This document shows, in pieces, positions 12,396 to 24,024 of a stretch of DNA of 64,000 bases; position 1 is the stretch's first letter, and each line of letters opens with the position of its first letter. Source of the DNA: Ecdyonurus torrentis (Eukaryota > Arthropoda > Insecta > Ephemeroptera > Heptageniidae); contig OX439132.1 in the NCBI GenBank assembly GCA_949318235.1, positions 47,478,771 through 47,542,770 on the forward strand, read 5' to 3'. Below the pieces are notes generated by a model. The model was not told the origin of the DNA. It did no database searches and saw only the letters and a list, made by a program, of their open reading frames with translations. The translations under genes and the position numbers were made by a program.

Positions 12396-12562
12396 TAACT
12401 GATGGGGAAAGACCTGCATTATTATATTATATTACATGCAAATCAGTTGGTTAGCAACCAGTGATGTATCATATTCAAGTTATACGTCTTTCCCCGTCAT
12501 TTGTTTTGTGTTGTAATGTGTTGTTTTGTGTTGCCATGTGTTTTGTAAATGTAAATACGAGG

Positions 12563-12643
<81 letters not shown>

Positions 12644-12955
12644 TGTGTATGTGTGTCCCTCTCTATCATAAAATCATGATTATAGTGGCGCAATTGAAAA
12701 GAATGTATAACATGAATTTATGTACACTGTACATTGTACAGTAATATAACCATGTACTTACAGTTACAAATTAACTGATGGGGAAAGACTTGGAACGTAA
12801 ATGAGCTTCAACGCATGTAACCAGCATTGATTTGTGTGTAATACAAAAATAATTACAGTTTAAAATTATTATTATATTACATGCAAATCAATGCTGGTTA
12901 CCTGCGATGAATCACATTTAGAGGTTCCACGTCTTACCCCATCAGTTATTCTGCT
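12396..12955. mobile_element. Pair of small palindromic MITEs with AACTGATGGGGAAAGAC ends
   Basis: Two units end in AACTGATGGGGAAAGAC or its inverse: 12396-12503 and about 12772-12953. The second folds through most of its length (CATGTAACCAGCATTGAT against its inverse). A (CT)n(GT)n run (12566-12650) lies between them. The same arrangement is in copy 2 at about 26265-26805. Confidence 0.7.
12566..12658. repeat. (TC)n(TG)n compound microsatellite
   Basis: A CT run passes directly into a GT run. It is shorter in copy 2 (26436-26503). The SLSLSL and RERERE frames here are translations of the repeat. Confidence 0.97.
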
Positions 12956-14461
12956 ACTGTAAATACATAATTATCTCTCCGCTCTCTGTCTTGCTTTTAT
13001 ACATTTTATAGAAGGGCAACACAATAGAACGTAGTCCATAGACTTTTGCCATGTTACTTAATGGTAGTTTGTTGAAGGTGTGCATGTGTCTGTCTACCAT
13101 TATTTCATTTTATTATTGTTAATCTTTTATTGTAAGGGACTGCTCTGTATTTCTAACCAGTATTTTATGGCTGTACAAAATTTTCCGAGAGTAAACGGAC
13201 AAGGTTAGGAGAGTGGGAACACGAACACCAAGGGGTAATTTTTTGTTTTTTGTTGCGCTGTGTGATCATTAGGATAATTTAGCACAAATTTAATTGACAT
13301 GAAATCAAATAAACCAAAAAAATTAAAACAACAAAATATACCCCCACTTTTTATTATTTTTGTATTATTATTACAAATTTCTCACTCCAGAACCAGACGC
13401 TTGGTGTCGGAGATTATGTGGAGCCATAATAACATGGTGCAAACATTTCTACAGGATACAACATAATTATATCTATCGCTATGATTTTAATATTATATTT
13501 TTATATGATAGGACAAACCAAAGAAGACTTCAGAATTTTAGTTCATATCAACTGGTTTATTGCTAGAAAGGTCATGCACTAGTAAGTTGCTGCCTTTATG
13601 ATATTTTTCTTTGATGTAAGGACACTCCAGTGGAGACTTTTGTACATACGATTTGTTATCATAGGTCTCAATAATGTTAAGAGGACGTTCACCGTTTTTT
13701 ACTATTATTATTAAATTAATATTTATTTTCTTTTAACCCTCAAGCGCTCGGACAGAGTCTGTCTTATTTTTAAGTTAGTTACTTTAATTTTAAATATTTT
13801 ATAATTGCTCAAAAATTATGAAATTTGGTTACTTTCTCAAAAGTGTTGACTTACATCTTGACAATATTGTTGAGCGCGCAGATATGATTGCATTAATTGT
13901 AATTTTTAATTAAAATTTTGATTTTGCGGGGACAGCCGTACCAGGTCTGGGACATCTGTATACCTGCCTTATATAAAATATATAAAAGGTCACCCCTTGA
14001 GAAGTCGATCACATTGGAGTGAAAATTTTATTACCCTGAGAGGTTACAAAAATAAAGAGAGGACCTTTTTTTCGCAAAGAAAAATAGTGTTTAGTATGAC
14101 ATAAAAAATAAGGGATGTTAAAAGCTTTATTGCCTTCTTGCATTAATAATTATTATATATTATAACACAATGCGGCGCTTTTGATGCTTCATTCATGTCT
14201 TTATAATATGCACCAGCTAATAAAAATAAATATTTAAAAGGTGTAAAAAATTTCGCGTGTAGTGTGGTAAGAACAGAAAAAAACGAATTATTAAATCATA
14301 AAATAAAAATATACTTGTTAAAATCTAGTATAAAATATATCATCGCTGTAATTTGTAATGCCATATATATATTGCAAATATTTACCTCTGAAAGATTTTT
14401 AGATCTGTAAGAGAAATTATGTATAAAAATATACATATTTGAATATTATTTAATAATTTAA
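12956..14461. other. No gene seen (copy 1)
   Basis: This is AT-rich DNA duplicated at about 26806-28311. The 68-codon frame at 13360-13566 is conserved between copies only because the whole segment is nearly identical, and it shows no recognisable domain. Confidence 0.5.
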
Positions 14462-15596
14462 AGGCGTAGAACACCCTCAGGACCAAAATATGATAAATAA
14501 GCACATAAATTGTACATACCAGGCTCATATAGTGGTAATACCGTTGATTGCACCCTTCTGGTTGATTTTCCAAGTATTTTAGGTTGAAAATTGTAAAGGT
14601 TCTCTTTGCGGGTTCGTTTCGTTACACGATACTCCACTTTTCTAGCAGTTTCAAGTATAGATAAACTCTTTTTTTCTATTGGCTGACAATAAAATTGCGC
14701 GAAAGATGTTTGAACCGTTTATAACACATTTTCCTTTTCAACACTGATTATATTATTCTTAATCTCTGTGGTTGTAATTATGATACACATACTTCACAAA
14801 CAATACATAATATTATTACAATTACTATATATACTGTTATGATGCGCAACGTCTCTAAAAGAGTGTCAATGAACCCCCCGGTCCCCGCAGGCCGCAATGC
14901 ACTAAACTGCAAACACGCGTACAGATCGGGCACGGGCAGGCGGCAGGCGGCAGGTGGCAGGCGGCAGGCTACAAGGAAGTAGCGATCACCACAGCATAGG
15001 GGAGGGGGTTGGAGCTCTATAGAGAGCTACTAAAAACAAAGAGCAGCACGGACGATATACCGCGTGCCTTTGCCTCTCAAAGGAGAGCTGCTCTACAGCT
15101 CCAACCTGGCTCCAACCCCCTCCCCTATGCTGTGGTGTACGCGTGTTTGCAGTTTAGTGCATTCCGGCCTGCGGAAACCGGGGGGTTCATTGACACTCAT
15201 TTAGAGACGTTGCGCATCATAACAGTATATATAGTAATTGTAATAATATTATGTATTGTTTGTGAAGTATGTGTATCATAATTACAACCACAGAGATCAA
15301 GAATAATATAATCAGTGTTGAAAAGGAAAATGTGTTATAAACGTTTCAAACATCTTTCGCGCAATTTTACTGTCAGCCAATAGAAAAAAAGAGTTTATCT
15401 ATACCTAAAACTGCTAGAAAAGCGGAGTATCGTGTGACGAAACGAACCCGCAAAGAGAACCGTTACAATTTTCAACCTAAAATACTTGGAAAATCAACCA
15501 GAAGGGTGCAATCAACGGTATTACCATTATTTGAGCCTGGTATGTACAATTTATGTGCTTATTTATCAATTTTGGTCCTGAGAGTGTTCTACGCCT
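14462..15596. mobile_element. TTAA-flanked foldback element, full length
   Basis: A 1135-bp palindrome has ends AGGCGTAGAACACC/GGTGTTCTACGCCT-like, flanked by TTAA at 14458-14461 and 15597-15600. The arms (about 14462-14995 and 15100-15596) match almost throughout. The left arm has about 60 extra bases containing repeated GGCAGGC. The centre is GC-rich (TCCAACCCCCTCCCC and its inverse). No protein is encoded. TTAA flanks suggest mobilisation by a piggyBac-type enzyme. Confidence 0.8.
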
Positions 15597-15600
15597 TTAA

Positions 15601-16189
15601 AATAAAAATATCATGACAAAAACAATACACTCTGCTTAACCGTTATGCCGTACTTAGTAGATTTTTTTAACTTAATTTAATTTTTACAAAAAAAAAACTT
15701 CATTTGTTTGAGTTAATATGACAAGGGAGATGAGAAGGAATATACTACTATTTTCAATTTTATTCTTTAGATTCGAGATTTCACTTCTTATAAAAGTAAA
15801 ATTTGCAAGCGACCCCTCGCATCATAAAAAGTTTTTTTACTTATATGATCGCGCATCCCTTGCTCTATTTTTTTCTAACCTTAGGAACACGACCTCTCTT
15901 ATACATGATGAGGTTAAAATTGTGAATCGCGGTCAATGCATTTCTTATGGACAAAAGTAATTTCAGTTATTAGTTTTTTGCTATTACCATAATTGCGATA
16001 AAAATGTTTTAATAATTTTGCTATGCAGCTTAATAAATTTTGGATCGTATATAAAAATTTGAGCTTTGTACAATGGATACCTTTTGTAATATTTAATTAT
16101 AAAAATAGGGTCTAGTGCACTGGGCTCGGCCTTCCACGCAAAATGTTTAGTCCGGCATCTTGAGGATTAATAGAATCTGAGTTGATCAA
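15601..16189. other. Copy-1-only stretch, no gene seen
   Basis: This lies in the segment missing from copy 2 and has only short AT-driven frames. Confidence 0.45.
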
Positions 16190-17045
16190 TTAAAGCCCTT
16201 GTCAACACTTGGAGTTTGTTATTTATATTGATACATAAGATCGTTGACAAGTAAAAAATACAAGTTTGACGTGGCCGCAGTAGAGCGTGTATCGTGCAGC
16301 CCGTCTCAAGCACGGTGCGCATTACGTCATCTACGCCCAATGTGCAAGGCAGCAGCGGCCTTTCCGGCTAAAAGAAGGTTCGCTAGAATCGCTGTAAGTC
16401 TGCAAGGGCTCACCCCACGGAAATAAAATTTTCTGAGTGAGGAAAGCAAGAGCTGAGCTTTCAGAATCCGAAAACCGTTTAAAAATATTGCAAGTCATTC
16501 TTCAGGTGTGGCTGTTCAAATGTAGGCGAATTCGCGTGTTGAGTGCGAACGCTCGAGGAAGCGGCAAGCGGGAAGAAGGGAGAGCTTGGAGGGGCGTGAG
16601 TAGAAGGAAAGAATTGGAGGGGAAGAACGAAGCGAACAAGCGGCAAGCGTCTGGCTGGCTGCTGCTGGGTGCCGTATACACATGGTGCTCACCACAGCGT
16701 CGCCGCTGTCTCAAGTCGGCGAACTTTGGCGAAAGGGGATAAAAAAAAGCAAATTTTGAAAGAGAGAGTGAGAGAAACTACTGTTGGCATGCGACTTTAC
16801 AATTATAATAATAGCAATATCGCAATTGCGATGTATTTAACGCAAAACAGAGAATAAAAATCCTGTGTTATTCTACCAACTTCTCTCTTTTGCTGCTCTT
16901 TCGCTCGCTCTCGCTATGCAAAGAGAGAGAGAGAAAGAACCTCTGGGGTAGGTTATCACATCGTACTGTCTGCAGCGGACAATAAAAAAATGGCTCATAT
17001 GACTCACAACATGATCTGGCGTAGCGCATGCAGTGTCTTTACTTG
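16190..17045. repeat. GC-richer repeat module leading into (TTCA)n
   Basis: This stretch of about 850 bp recurs inverted at 48885-49745 and in part at 29135-29761. Landmarks are GACGTGGCCGCAGTAGAGCG, CTCGAGGAAGCGGCAAGCGG, GCAATATCGCAATTGCGATG and CTGGCGTAGCGCATGCAGTG. Its right part (from about 16797) is repeated again at about 18280-18540 and a shorter part at 17450-17540, each time ending at CAGTGTCTTTACTTG or close to it and then (TTCA)n. A body with a fixed 3' end and a simple tail is typical of retroposons, but no polymerase or Pol III boxes were recognised. The frames within are not supported as genes. Confidence 0.6.
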
Positions 17046-17308
17046 TATTCATTCATTCATTCATTCATTCATTCATTCATTCATTCATTCATTCATTCAT
17101 TCATTCATTCATTCATTCATTCATTCATTCATTCATTCATTCATTCATTCATTCATTCATTCATTCATTCATTCATTCATTCATTCATTCATTCATTCAT
17201 ACATTCATTCATTCATTCATTCATTCATTCATTCATTCATTCATTCATTCATTCATTCATTCATTCATTCATTCATTCATACATTCATTCATTCATTCAT
17301 TCATTCAT
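17046..17308. repeat. (TTCA)n microsatellite
   Basis: A tetranucleotide array with two variant units (CATACATTC). The FIHS frames in all registers are translations of the array. Confidence 0.98.
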
Positions 17309-18540
17309 GTTTAAATATGTAAGATAGAGGGATTTTTATGTACCTTTTTCAAGTACAAGATTTTAGTTTATATTTTTAGGACTTCTGTTTCTTTTTTTTT
17401 TCTTTTTTTTTTTAATGTAGGGGCTGAGGGTGGTATAGTATTATAAGTTATCACATTGTACTGTCTGCAGCGGCCATTAAAAAAAATGACTCATTTATAT
17501 GTCTCACAACATCTGGCGTAGCGCATGCGGTGTCTTTACTTTTATTCATTCATCCATTCATTCATTTATTTCCATACTAATTTTTGCATATTTCTGACGT
17601 CAGAAACATAAATTTTAACGCAAATTGCAAATTTTACAGTTTTCTCACGCTCTCTCCAGGGGCTACATTAACATTCTGGATACCAATTTTTAAAAAAATC
17701 TCATTTTTTGTATTATTCTTAAAAAACAACATGTTTTATGACGGTCATTATTTACGTATTTTAAGGTTAATAAACATTAATTAATTGATATCAAGGAATA
17801 TTTTTAAAAATTATTATAAAACAGGTAATTAATTATGCAATCGCCATACCATCACGGATAGAATAAATTGCGTAATTAATGCTGCAATTATGTCATTATA
17901 GCATAAATGATGCTAAATTAGAACAACATAAATAGCAATGTTGTAAGACATAATATTTTTGCTCTGTTACATTATGAATTTTAGCATAAATAATGTTGTT
18001 AGTATTATATTGTGCTAAAATAAGGTTACAATAAATATTAGGGTTTTTATGTCTTATTAATTGAATCATTTTTCAAATCAAAGACTGACTGACGTGGTCG
18101 TATACTTGAGTAAGCCAATCACTGTAATGCTAAAAATAAAAGTATGTGTAATAATTTAACTGATTTTTTTTTTTTTTTGCTATATGTAAAAAAAAATCTT
18201 CTATTTCTACGGATAAATCTTTTCATGTCGCTCATATTGATTTTGTTCCAACATATGTATTTCTTGCGAATACAATTGTTATACAATTATAATACTAGCA
18301 ATATCGCAATTGCGATGTATTTAACGCAAAACAGAGAATAAAAATCCTGTGTCATTCTACCAACTTCTCTCTTTTGCTGCTCTTTCGCTCGCTCACACTA
18401 TGCAAAGAGAGAGAGAAAGAACTTTTTTTGCTCATTTTTGGGGTAGGTCATCACATCTTACTGTCTGCAGCGGACAACAAAAAAATGACTCATATGACTC
18501 ACAACATGATCTGGCGTAGCGCATGCAGTGTCTTTACTTG
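17309..18540. other. Spacer with partial module copies
   Basis: It holds a short degenerate copy of the module ending in a brief (TTCA)n near 17545, an AT-rich stretch with repeated GCATAAAT(G/A)ATG motifs at 17880-18000, and from about 18280 a further full module 3' part. No gene is seen. Confidence 0.55.
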
Positions 18541-18882
18541 CATTCATTCATTCATTCATTCATTCATTCATTCATTCATTCATTCATTCATTCATTCATT
18601 CATTCATTCATTCATTCATTCATTCATTCATTCATTCATTCATTCATTCATTCATTCATTCATTCATTCATTCATTCATTCATTCATTAATTCATTCATT
18701 CATTCATTCATTCATTCATTCATTCATTCATTCATTCATTCATTCATTCATTCATTCATTCATTCATTCATTCATTCATTCATTCATTCATTCATTCATT
18801 CATTCATTCATTCATTCATTCATTCATTCATTCATTCATTCATTCATTCATTCATTCATTCATTCATTCATTCATTCATTCA
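18541..18882. repeat. (TTCA)n microsatellite
   Basis: A nearly pure array with one variant (ATTAATTC near 18687). Confidence 0.98.
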
Positions 18883-19024
18883 TATACATTCGTATACATT
18901 CTTTATGTATACAGCAGAAATTTACAACACAACCTTCCTTATTTTGCTACAATAATAAAGTGAGTGAAATTTGTCTGTGACAATGAAAATGTCCGTATGG
19001 TTTGTTTAGAAAACAGTATCACAC

Positions 19025-19060
<36 letters not shown>

Positions 19061-19497
19061 ATTATACGAGATTAAACATGTATGAACATGAAACAATTTC
19101 AAGAAATAAAATTACATTAGGGGCCACATTATTTTATTCATACATACTTGGAGATTATAAGAACGCGTCACATACAAAATTTCGATACAAGCTGCATGTT
19201 TTTTTGTTTTTTTATTTGTTACTTCTCTTCCGCTTGGTAAAAGAAAATGACATTTGCATCGAAATTCGAATGTCTGCTTTTGCATCTGACACGTTTAGAT
19301 GAGTTTCTAATTGGCATTGGTGTGATAATCCTTTTGTTATATACTTCCGCATATTCATATTATTTTCATTACAGGTCGAGTTATCAAGTTTGTACTGATT
19401 TTTTATTATTTTCACAACTGAAACTATATCAAAGTTATTGATCGTTGCAAGCTTTTATAATTTATCATAATTGATAACGATCGTCAATATAGTATGA
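18883..19497. other. LTR-flanking spacer, no gene seen
   Basis: It contains a (GA)n run near 19028-19056. The frames at 18964-19302 and 19247-19441 are preserved in copy 2 only as part of the duplication. The last bases (TCGTCAATATAGTATGA) are the flank into which the retrotransposon inserted. Confidence 0.5.
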
Positions 19498-22236
19498 TAT
19501 AACATATGGGGGAAAACGCCCATTTTTCAGATTTTTAAATTTTTGATTGTTGCCGCCAATCGAGCGCAACATACGAAATCCAAGTGAAGAGCGTTATTCA
19601 CTTGTATTATTTTCTCTGTTGTTATACAGTCGACATTTTGTTTGTGTTAAGAAATATTGATAAATATCAATAAAAATTAACATTAATAGTGCCATAAGAA
19701 CATTATTACAGTTTTTGAAGTTACCAGGCATACACATACATAAAGGTAAGACTTTTACCATACCTATTTAATACGTAAGAAGTAATCTAAGAATGGCATG
19801 GGTAGTGGGGCATAGACAAGGGGTTAGGCAAGTAGCATCTTTTTATGTTTATTCTAGTTTTCATCAATTTCAAAGGGAATAATCATGAAAATAAGTTAGT
19901 GTAATAACTATTTTGGTGATTACATATATTTTCTTGTAAAATCATTAACGTAAAAGGAAATTAAGAGGGTGTATAAAATGGCTATTTTTGTTTGTGCAAC
20001 AAGTTGAATTTTATCAACAATGCACACGTGTATGATGTTTATATACAACACAGTGTTGCATTGTTGATAATTTCAATATTTTTATTAATCAAAAAGGGGA
20101 GGGAAAATTCATAATTCATATAAAATGGCAATATTAAAGGGATGTTTTTTGCATGGCAACTGTCTATGTTATAGGATAAAAGGGCGGGGGTGGTTGGAAG
20201 TCATGACGTAATATGAGACATGAACGCAAGGCTTTCAGTTTTCCCCCTTCTTAAGAAAACACATGGCTTTTTGACCCTGGCTTCACGCCTAAGGTGATGA
20301 TTATTTTTATTGCTTTTTACCACTGCGGAGTAAGATTTTTGTTGTTTTTAAGGACACATTTTTGTATGTTAAAAATTAACATTGCAATTTAAAATTTATT
20401 TTTAAAGTAAAAGCCATACAAAAAGTTATGACGTCATTTAGTTTGTTAAATACACGCGAAAAAGTGTTCTTAATATGATATTATCTTGCACCACATTCCT
20501 AATGATGACTTGTGTTAATATTAGAGCTGTAAATTTAAACCGGTTCGAGCACCCGCCCGGGCCAAAATCTTCGGGTGCTCGTTTTTTTGAAAATGGTCAA
20601 CCCGGGTTTCGAGCTTTTAGCTCGAAAACGAGCTATTTCGAGTTAAGCTCGAGAATGACTCGTGAAAAAAACGAGCTTTTGAAAATAAATCGAGCAAAAG
20701 AAAAATTTTTGAAAAAGCAAAGAAAAAAAAGTTTGTAATTTTTGTTTAAAATGGTGTTTTTAATATTCTATCATGAATAAATAGGCTGTTTAAAATATTA
20801 TTAAAATTTATTTTCTTTTTTTTATGACTTTTATCCTTCAAAAACAATTTTGTTGTAATGAAAGTCGAGCTTTTTTCTTCATAGGCTCAAAAACTTGTTT
20901 TCAAACTTCGGCTCAAATGTCGAGCTTTCCGAGCTTTGGCTCGTTTTTCGAGTTTAAGCTCGATTTCAAGCTAAACCCGGGTTTCAAGTCAAACCGGGCT
21001 AAAAAATTTCAGCCCGGGCTAAAAATATTTCGAGTTTTTTACAGCTCTAGTTAATATTATTTTCTATTATTGATGTTTGGTTATTGTGCTATATAAAATG
21101 TGTATGTAGTCATAATTTTATATTGAAACAAGTTGATATAGACTTTATAAAAAATTTAATTATTTTGTCACTTGGACGAAATAAATTACATGCGAGTATT
21201 TAATTATTTTATAAGCATGTCGGTCAATAATTAAATAATAAGTTAATTAATTAAAATATTTTATTAATGAATAATTTCACACTTGGTGAATTTAAGTAAG
21301 CTATAAAGCAAAATGACGATTTGCGTCATTAAGGCATTGTTATTTGAACAATGAAAAATATTAAACATATATTTTTGCATAATAATATACAAATGGGACC
21401 TGTGCAACAATAACTATATTACATTCGATTACTTTTGATATTAATAGTCAGTATAAAAATGAAGTATATTTTGTTGATAATTAATAAATATATAGTGACT
21501 TTTTGGCAAAATTTAAATAATAATAATATCAGCAATATATTATTTATTTTTATACTATGTAAATTTAAAGCAAAGTAGTTTTCAAATACTAAAAATTATT
21601 ATTTCAATTATCAAAGTATGACTTTATTTAGACTTATGATTTTTATATGTGGATATGATTGAAGTATATATGATTATTATTTTATCATTTTTAGAATAGA
21701 AGTCATTGAAATTATTTTAATAATTTTTAACTTATATATTTTTTAAAATTTTTTAAATTTTTACATTTTTTAAATATGGCAGACTGATGACTATAAGCAA
21801 AGGAGGAGGAGTCTAAGCAAGCACCCTAATTGGTTGAGAGTTTTTGAGGAGGTTAACTGATTGGTTGAGGCAAACTCTCTTGTTCGCTCCAAGCTTAGTT
21901 TAGGCCTCAAGGCAATTACGAGCTGCCATGTTAGACAGTCTTAGGTAAACTATTGGTGAGGTAACGTGTGGCACCCCAGCAGGGCAAAGCGCACCCTTCG
22001 TCAACGATCTTTATTTTTGGGGAAAAATAGAGACAGAATCAAAGCTCCTTTGGTAAGTGTTGATACTTTCACTTACTTTAGTAATATTATTAAAGTATAA
22101 TAAATTACATACAGGTGAAATAACTTTGAAGCTGAAAGTTATATGTTAATATTTGTAGTTAACTTGGTGACTAAATAAATTGTTTGCAACTTATTATATT
22201 ATATACTGCACATATATAAATATATGTATTATATAT
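19498..22236 (+). mobile_element. Truncated retrotransposon LTR at the end of copy 1
   Basis: It starts TATAACATATGGGGGAAAAC, the same start as the LTRs at 32302 and 44531, and carries about the first 2.2 kb of LTR sequence plus a 528-bp insertion. It ends at the duplication breakpoint, so it lacks the LTR 3' end. It is a product of the segmental duplication and not a separate insertion, because the upstream flank is identical to that of the 5' LTR. Confidence 0.88.
20522..21049. mobile_element. hAT-type MITE, 528 bp, with 8-bp target duplication
   Basis: The ends are a perfect 12-bp inverted repeat TAGAGCTGTAAA/TTTACAGCTCTA, flanked by the 8-bp direct repeat GTTAATAT (20514-20521 and 21050-21057). 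The empty site with one GTTAATAT is present at the same LTR position in copy 2 near 33317; the 3' LTR (near 45547) is also empty but carries one change there. An 8-bp duplication and TAGAGCTG-like ends fit the hAT superfamily. The interior is rich in CGAGC/GCTCG and CCCGGG motifs and encodes no transposase. Confidence 0.93.
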
Positions 22237-24024
22237 TGAAATTGAAATTAAAACTTTTAGAATTCAGGAAACTGATTGGAAATAAAAAAGAAAAAAATCA
22301 AACGCCAATGAAAATATAAGGGATACTTTAGTGTAAAATTTAGATCTAGAAAAAAATACTTTCTATTTTAAATTTTTTTCCGATTATTTTCCATAAAGTA
22401 AAACACATAATTTGGTGCATAAATTTATTAACACACGAGGGACATTATTATCTATTTTAATTAAAGCTTGAAATATTTCATCTATTTGTATTGACGTAGT
22501 AATTGATTACGCAGTTAAATATATATTTTTAGAAGAAATTATTTGTTTCATTCCTTACATTTATAAGTTTTACAGCTATATACGCGAGTAAAAAAATGAT
22601 TTCTAATTTGACAAATTTTTACCTCTGAATGCGCTATAACTGCAGGTATCATTAATTCCTAAAAATTTCTCTAGGAATTCTTAAATTAATCTGTACAGTT
22701 AAATTATTTATTCATACTTATTATTTATAAGATTTTTAGAACGATAAATAGCTGGTGACCTTAAAAAAATTAAATAAATTAATAATTTGATTTTTGGTTT
22801 TATAACAAAAAAGGTACGTTTTTTTTGACAAATATTAAAAAAATTATATAAATATCCATAAGGTTGTTGCTTTAATAAATTAAATTGATGCAGTAAATAA
22901 AATAATATAGTTAGCACAGGAGTTATGTAAGTTTTAGACAAAATAATAATAATTTTCCTATTGTGTGTTAATATAACGCATATGCATTTTAAAATTACTA
23001 AATGGCAAATTTAAAAAATAATAATATCATAATGAATTAATAAATAATTAAATAAAAAAATAGAAATTATTTTCTTCTGGATCTAAATTTTACACTAAAG
23101 TAACACTGATATTATTTTTTTTTTCATTTTTTTATTGGCGTTTGCATTTTTTCTCTTTGTTTAGCTAACAGTTTCTTGAGTTCTAAAAGTTTCAGTTCAG
23201 TATTATAATAATTGTAGCAAAGTTACTTAAAAATTAAAAAAAAAAAAAAAAATGTTTTCGTGCTTAATAATTTTAATATTGTATTATGTCAAAATTCGAT
23301 AGAAAATGTTAATTAATTAATAATTTTATTTACTTATTAATTATATAAATTAAAATTTTATTTACTTCTTTAATTCAATTAATATATACAAGCCATGCCA
23401 TATAGCGATAATTATATGCGCATATTCATCAATGAACTTCAATGCATTTCTATGATGTTTTTAGTCAAATTAATATTGTAATAAATAGTTAGCGATTAAA
23501 AAAAACATGCATTAAATTGTACGTCTGTCTGCGAGCTCGACAGCATCGCTTCTCAGGTATAAGAGAGAGATAGAGAGAGAATCCGCTCTAGTATGCAACG
23601 TTGCCAGTTTTGACGTATCAATGTTTGATGTTTCGCTACGAATTAAATTTAATTATTAAAGTAACTTTTAGGACGATTTTTTTGTTAAAAATTCGATAGA
23701 AAAATTTCTATTAGTTTTAAAATAGTTTTTTTAAAAGCGGGATCAATATTTTTTCACTAGCAACAAAGTTACACAAAGTTGCAAAAATAAGACCAACAAG
23801 GTGCAATTTTGCGAATTAACAATAAAAAATTTACACAGGCACTTATTATAATACTTTCTACCTGCAGTGTAAATGGTATGAAAATAAAAAAAAATTTCGA
23901 CTTTTACAACAGTTTAAAGTTACCCGTTTCTAAACAATATCACAAAAGTCATGGTTTCTTTTGCTCTTTATTCAATTACAATTTTAATAAACGTGTAAAA
24001 ATTAATTAAAAAATACGTTATTAA

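Larger units (their letters stand above)
8365..22236. repeat. Tandem segmental duplication, copy 1 (about 13.9 kb)
   Basis: The sequence from about 8365 to 22236 is repeated at 22240-34504 in the same order and orientation with only scattered substitutions. Copy 1 ends inside a retrotransposon LTR at a short AT-rich junction (about 22236-22240), where copy 2 begins with sequence matching 8365. Differences are a 528-bp hAT MITE present only here, about 1.17 kb (around 15262-16428) absent from copy 2, and microsatellite lengths. The duplicated unit contains no recognisable intact gene. Confidence 0.92.

Noticed and set aside
16990..18980. Long FIHSFIHS open frames, also at 29567-30066 and 31094-31783
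   Set aside because: All three registers of (TTCA)n are open, so these are by-products of the microsatellites.
19498..22236. An independent solo LTR insertion
   Set aside because: It shares the exact upstream flank with the 5' LTR at 32302 and stops at the duplication breakpoint, so it is part of the tandem duplication.
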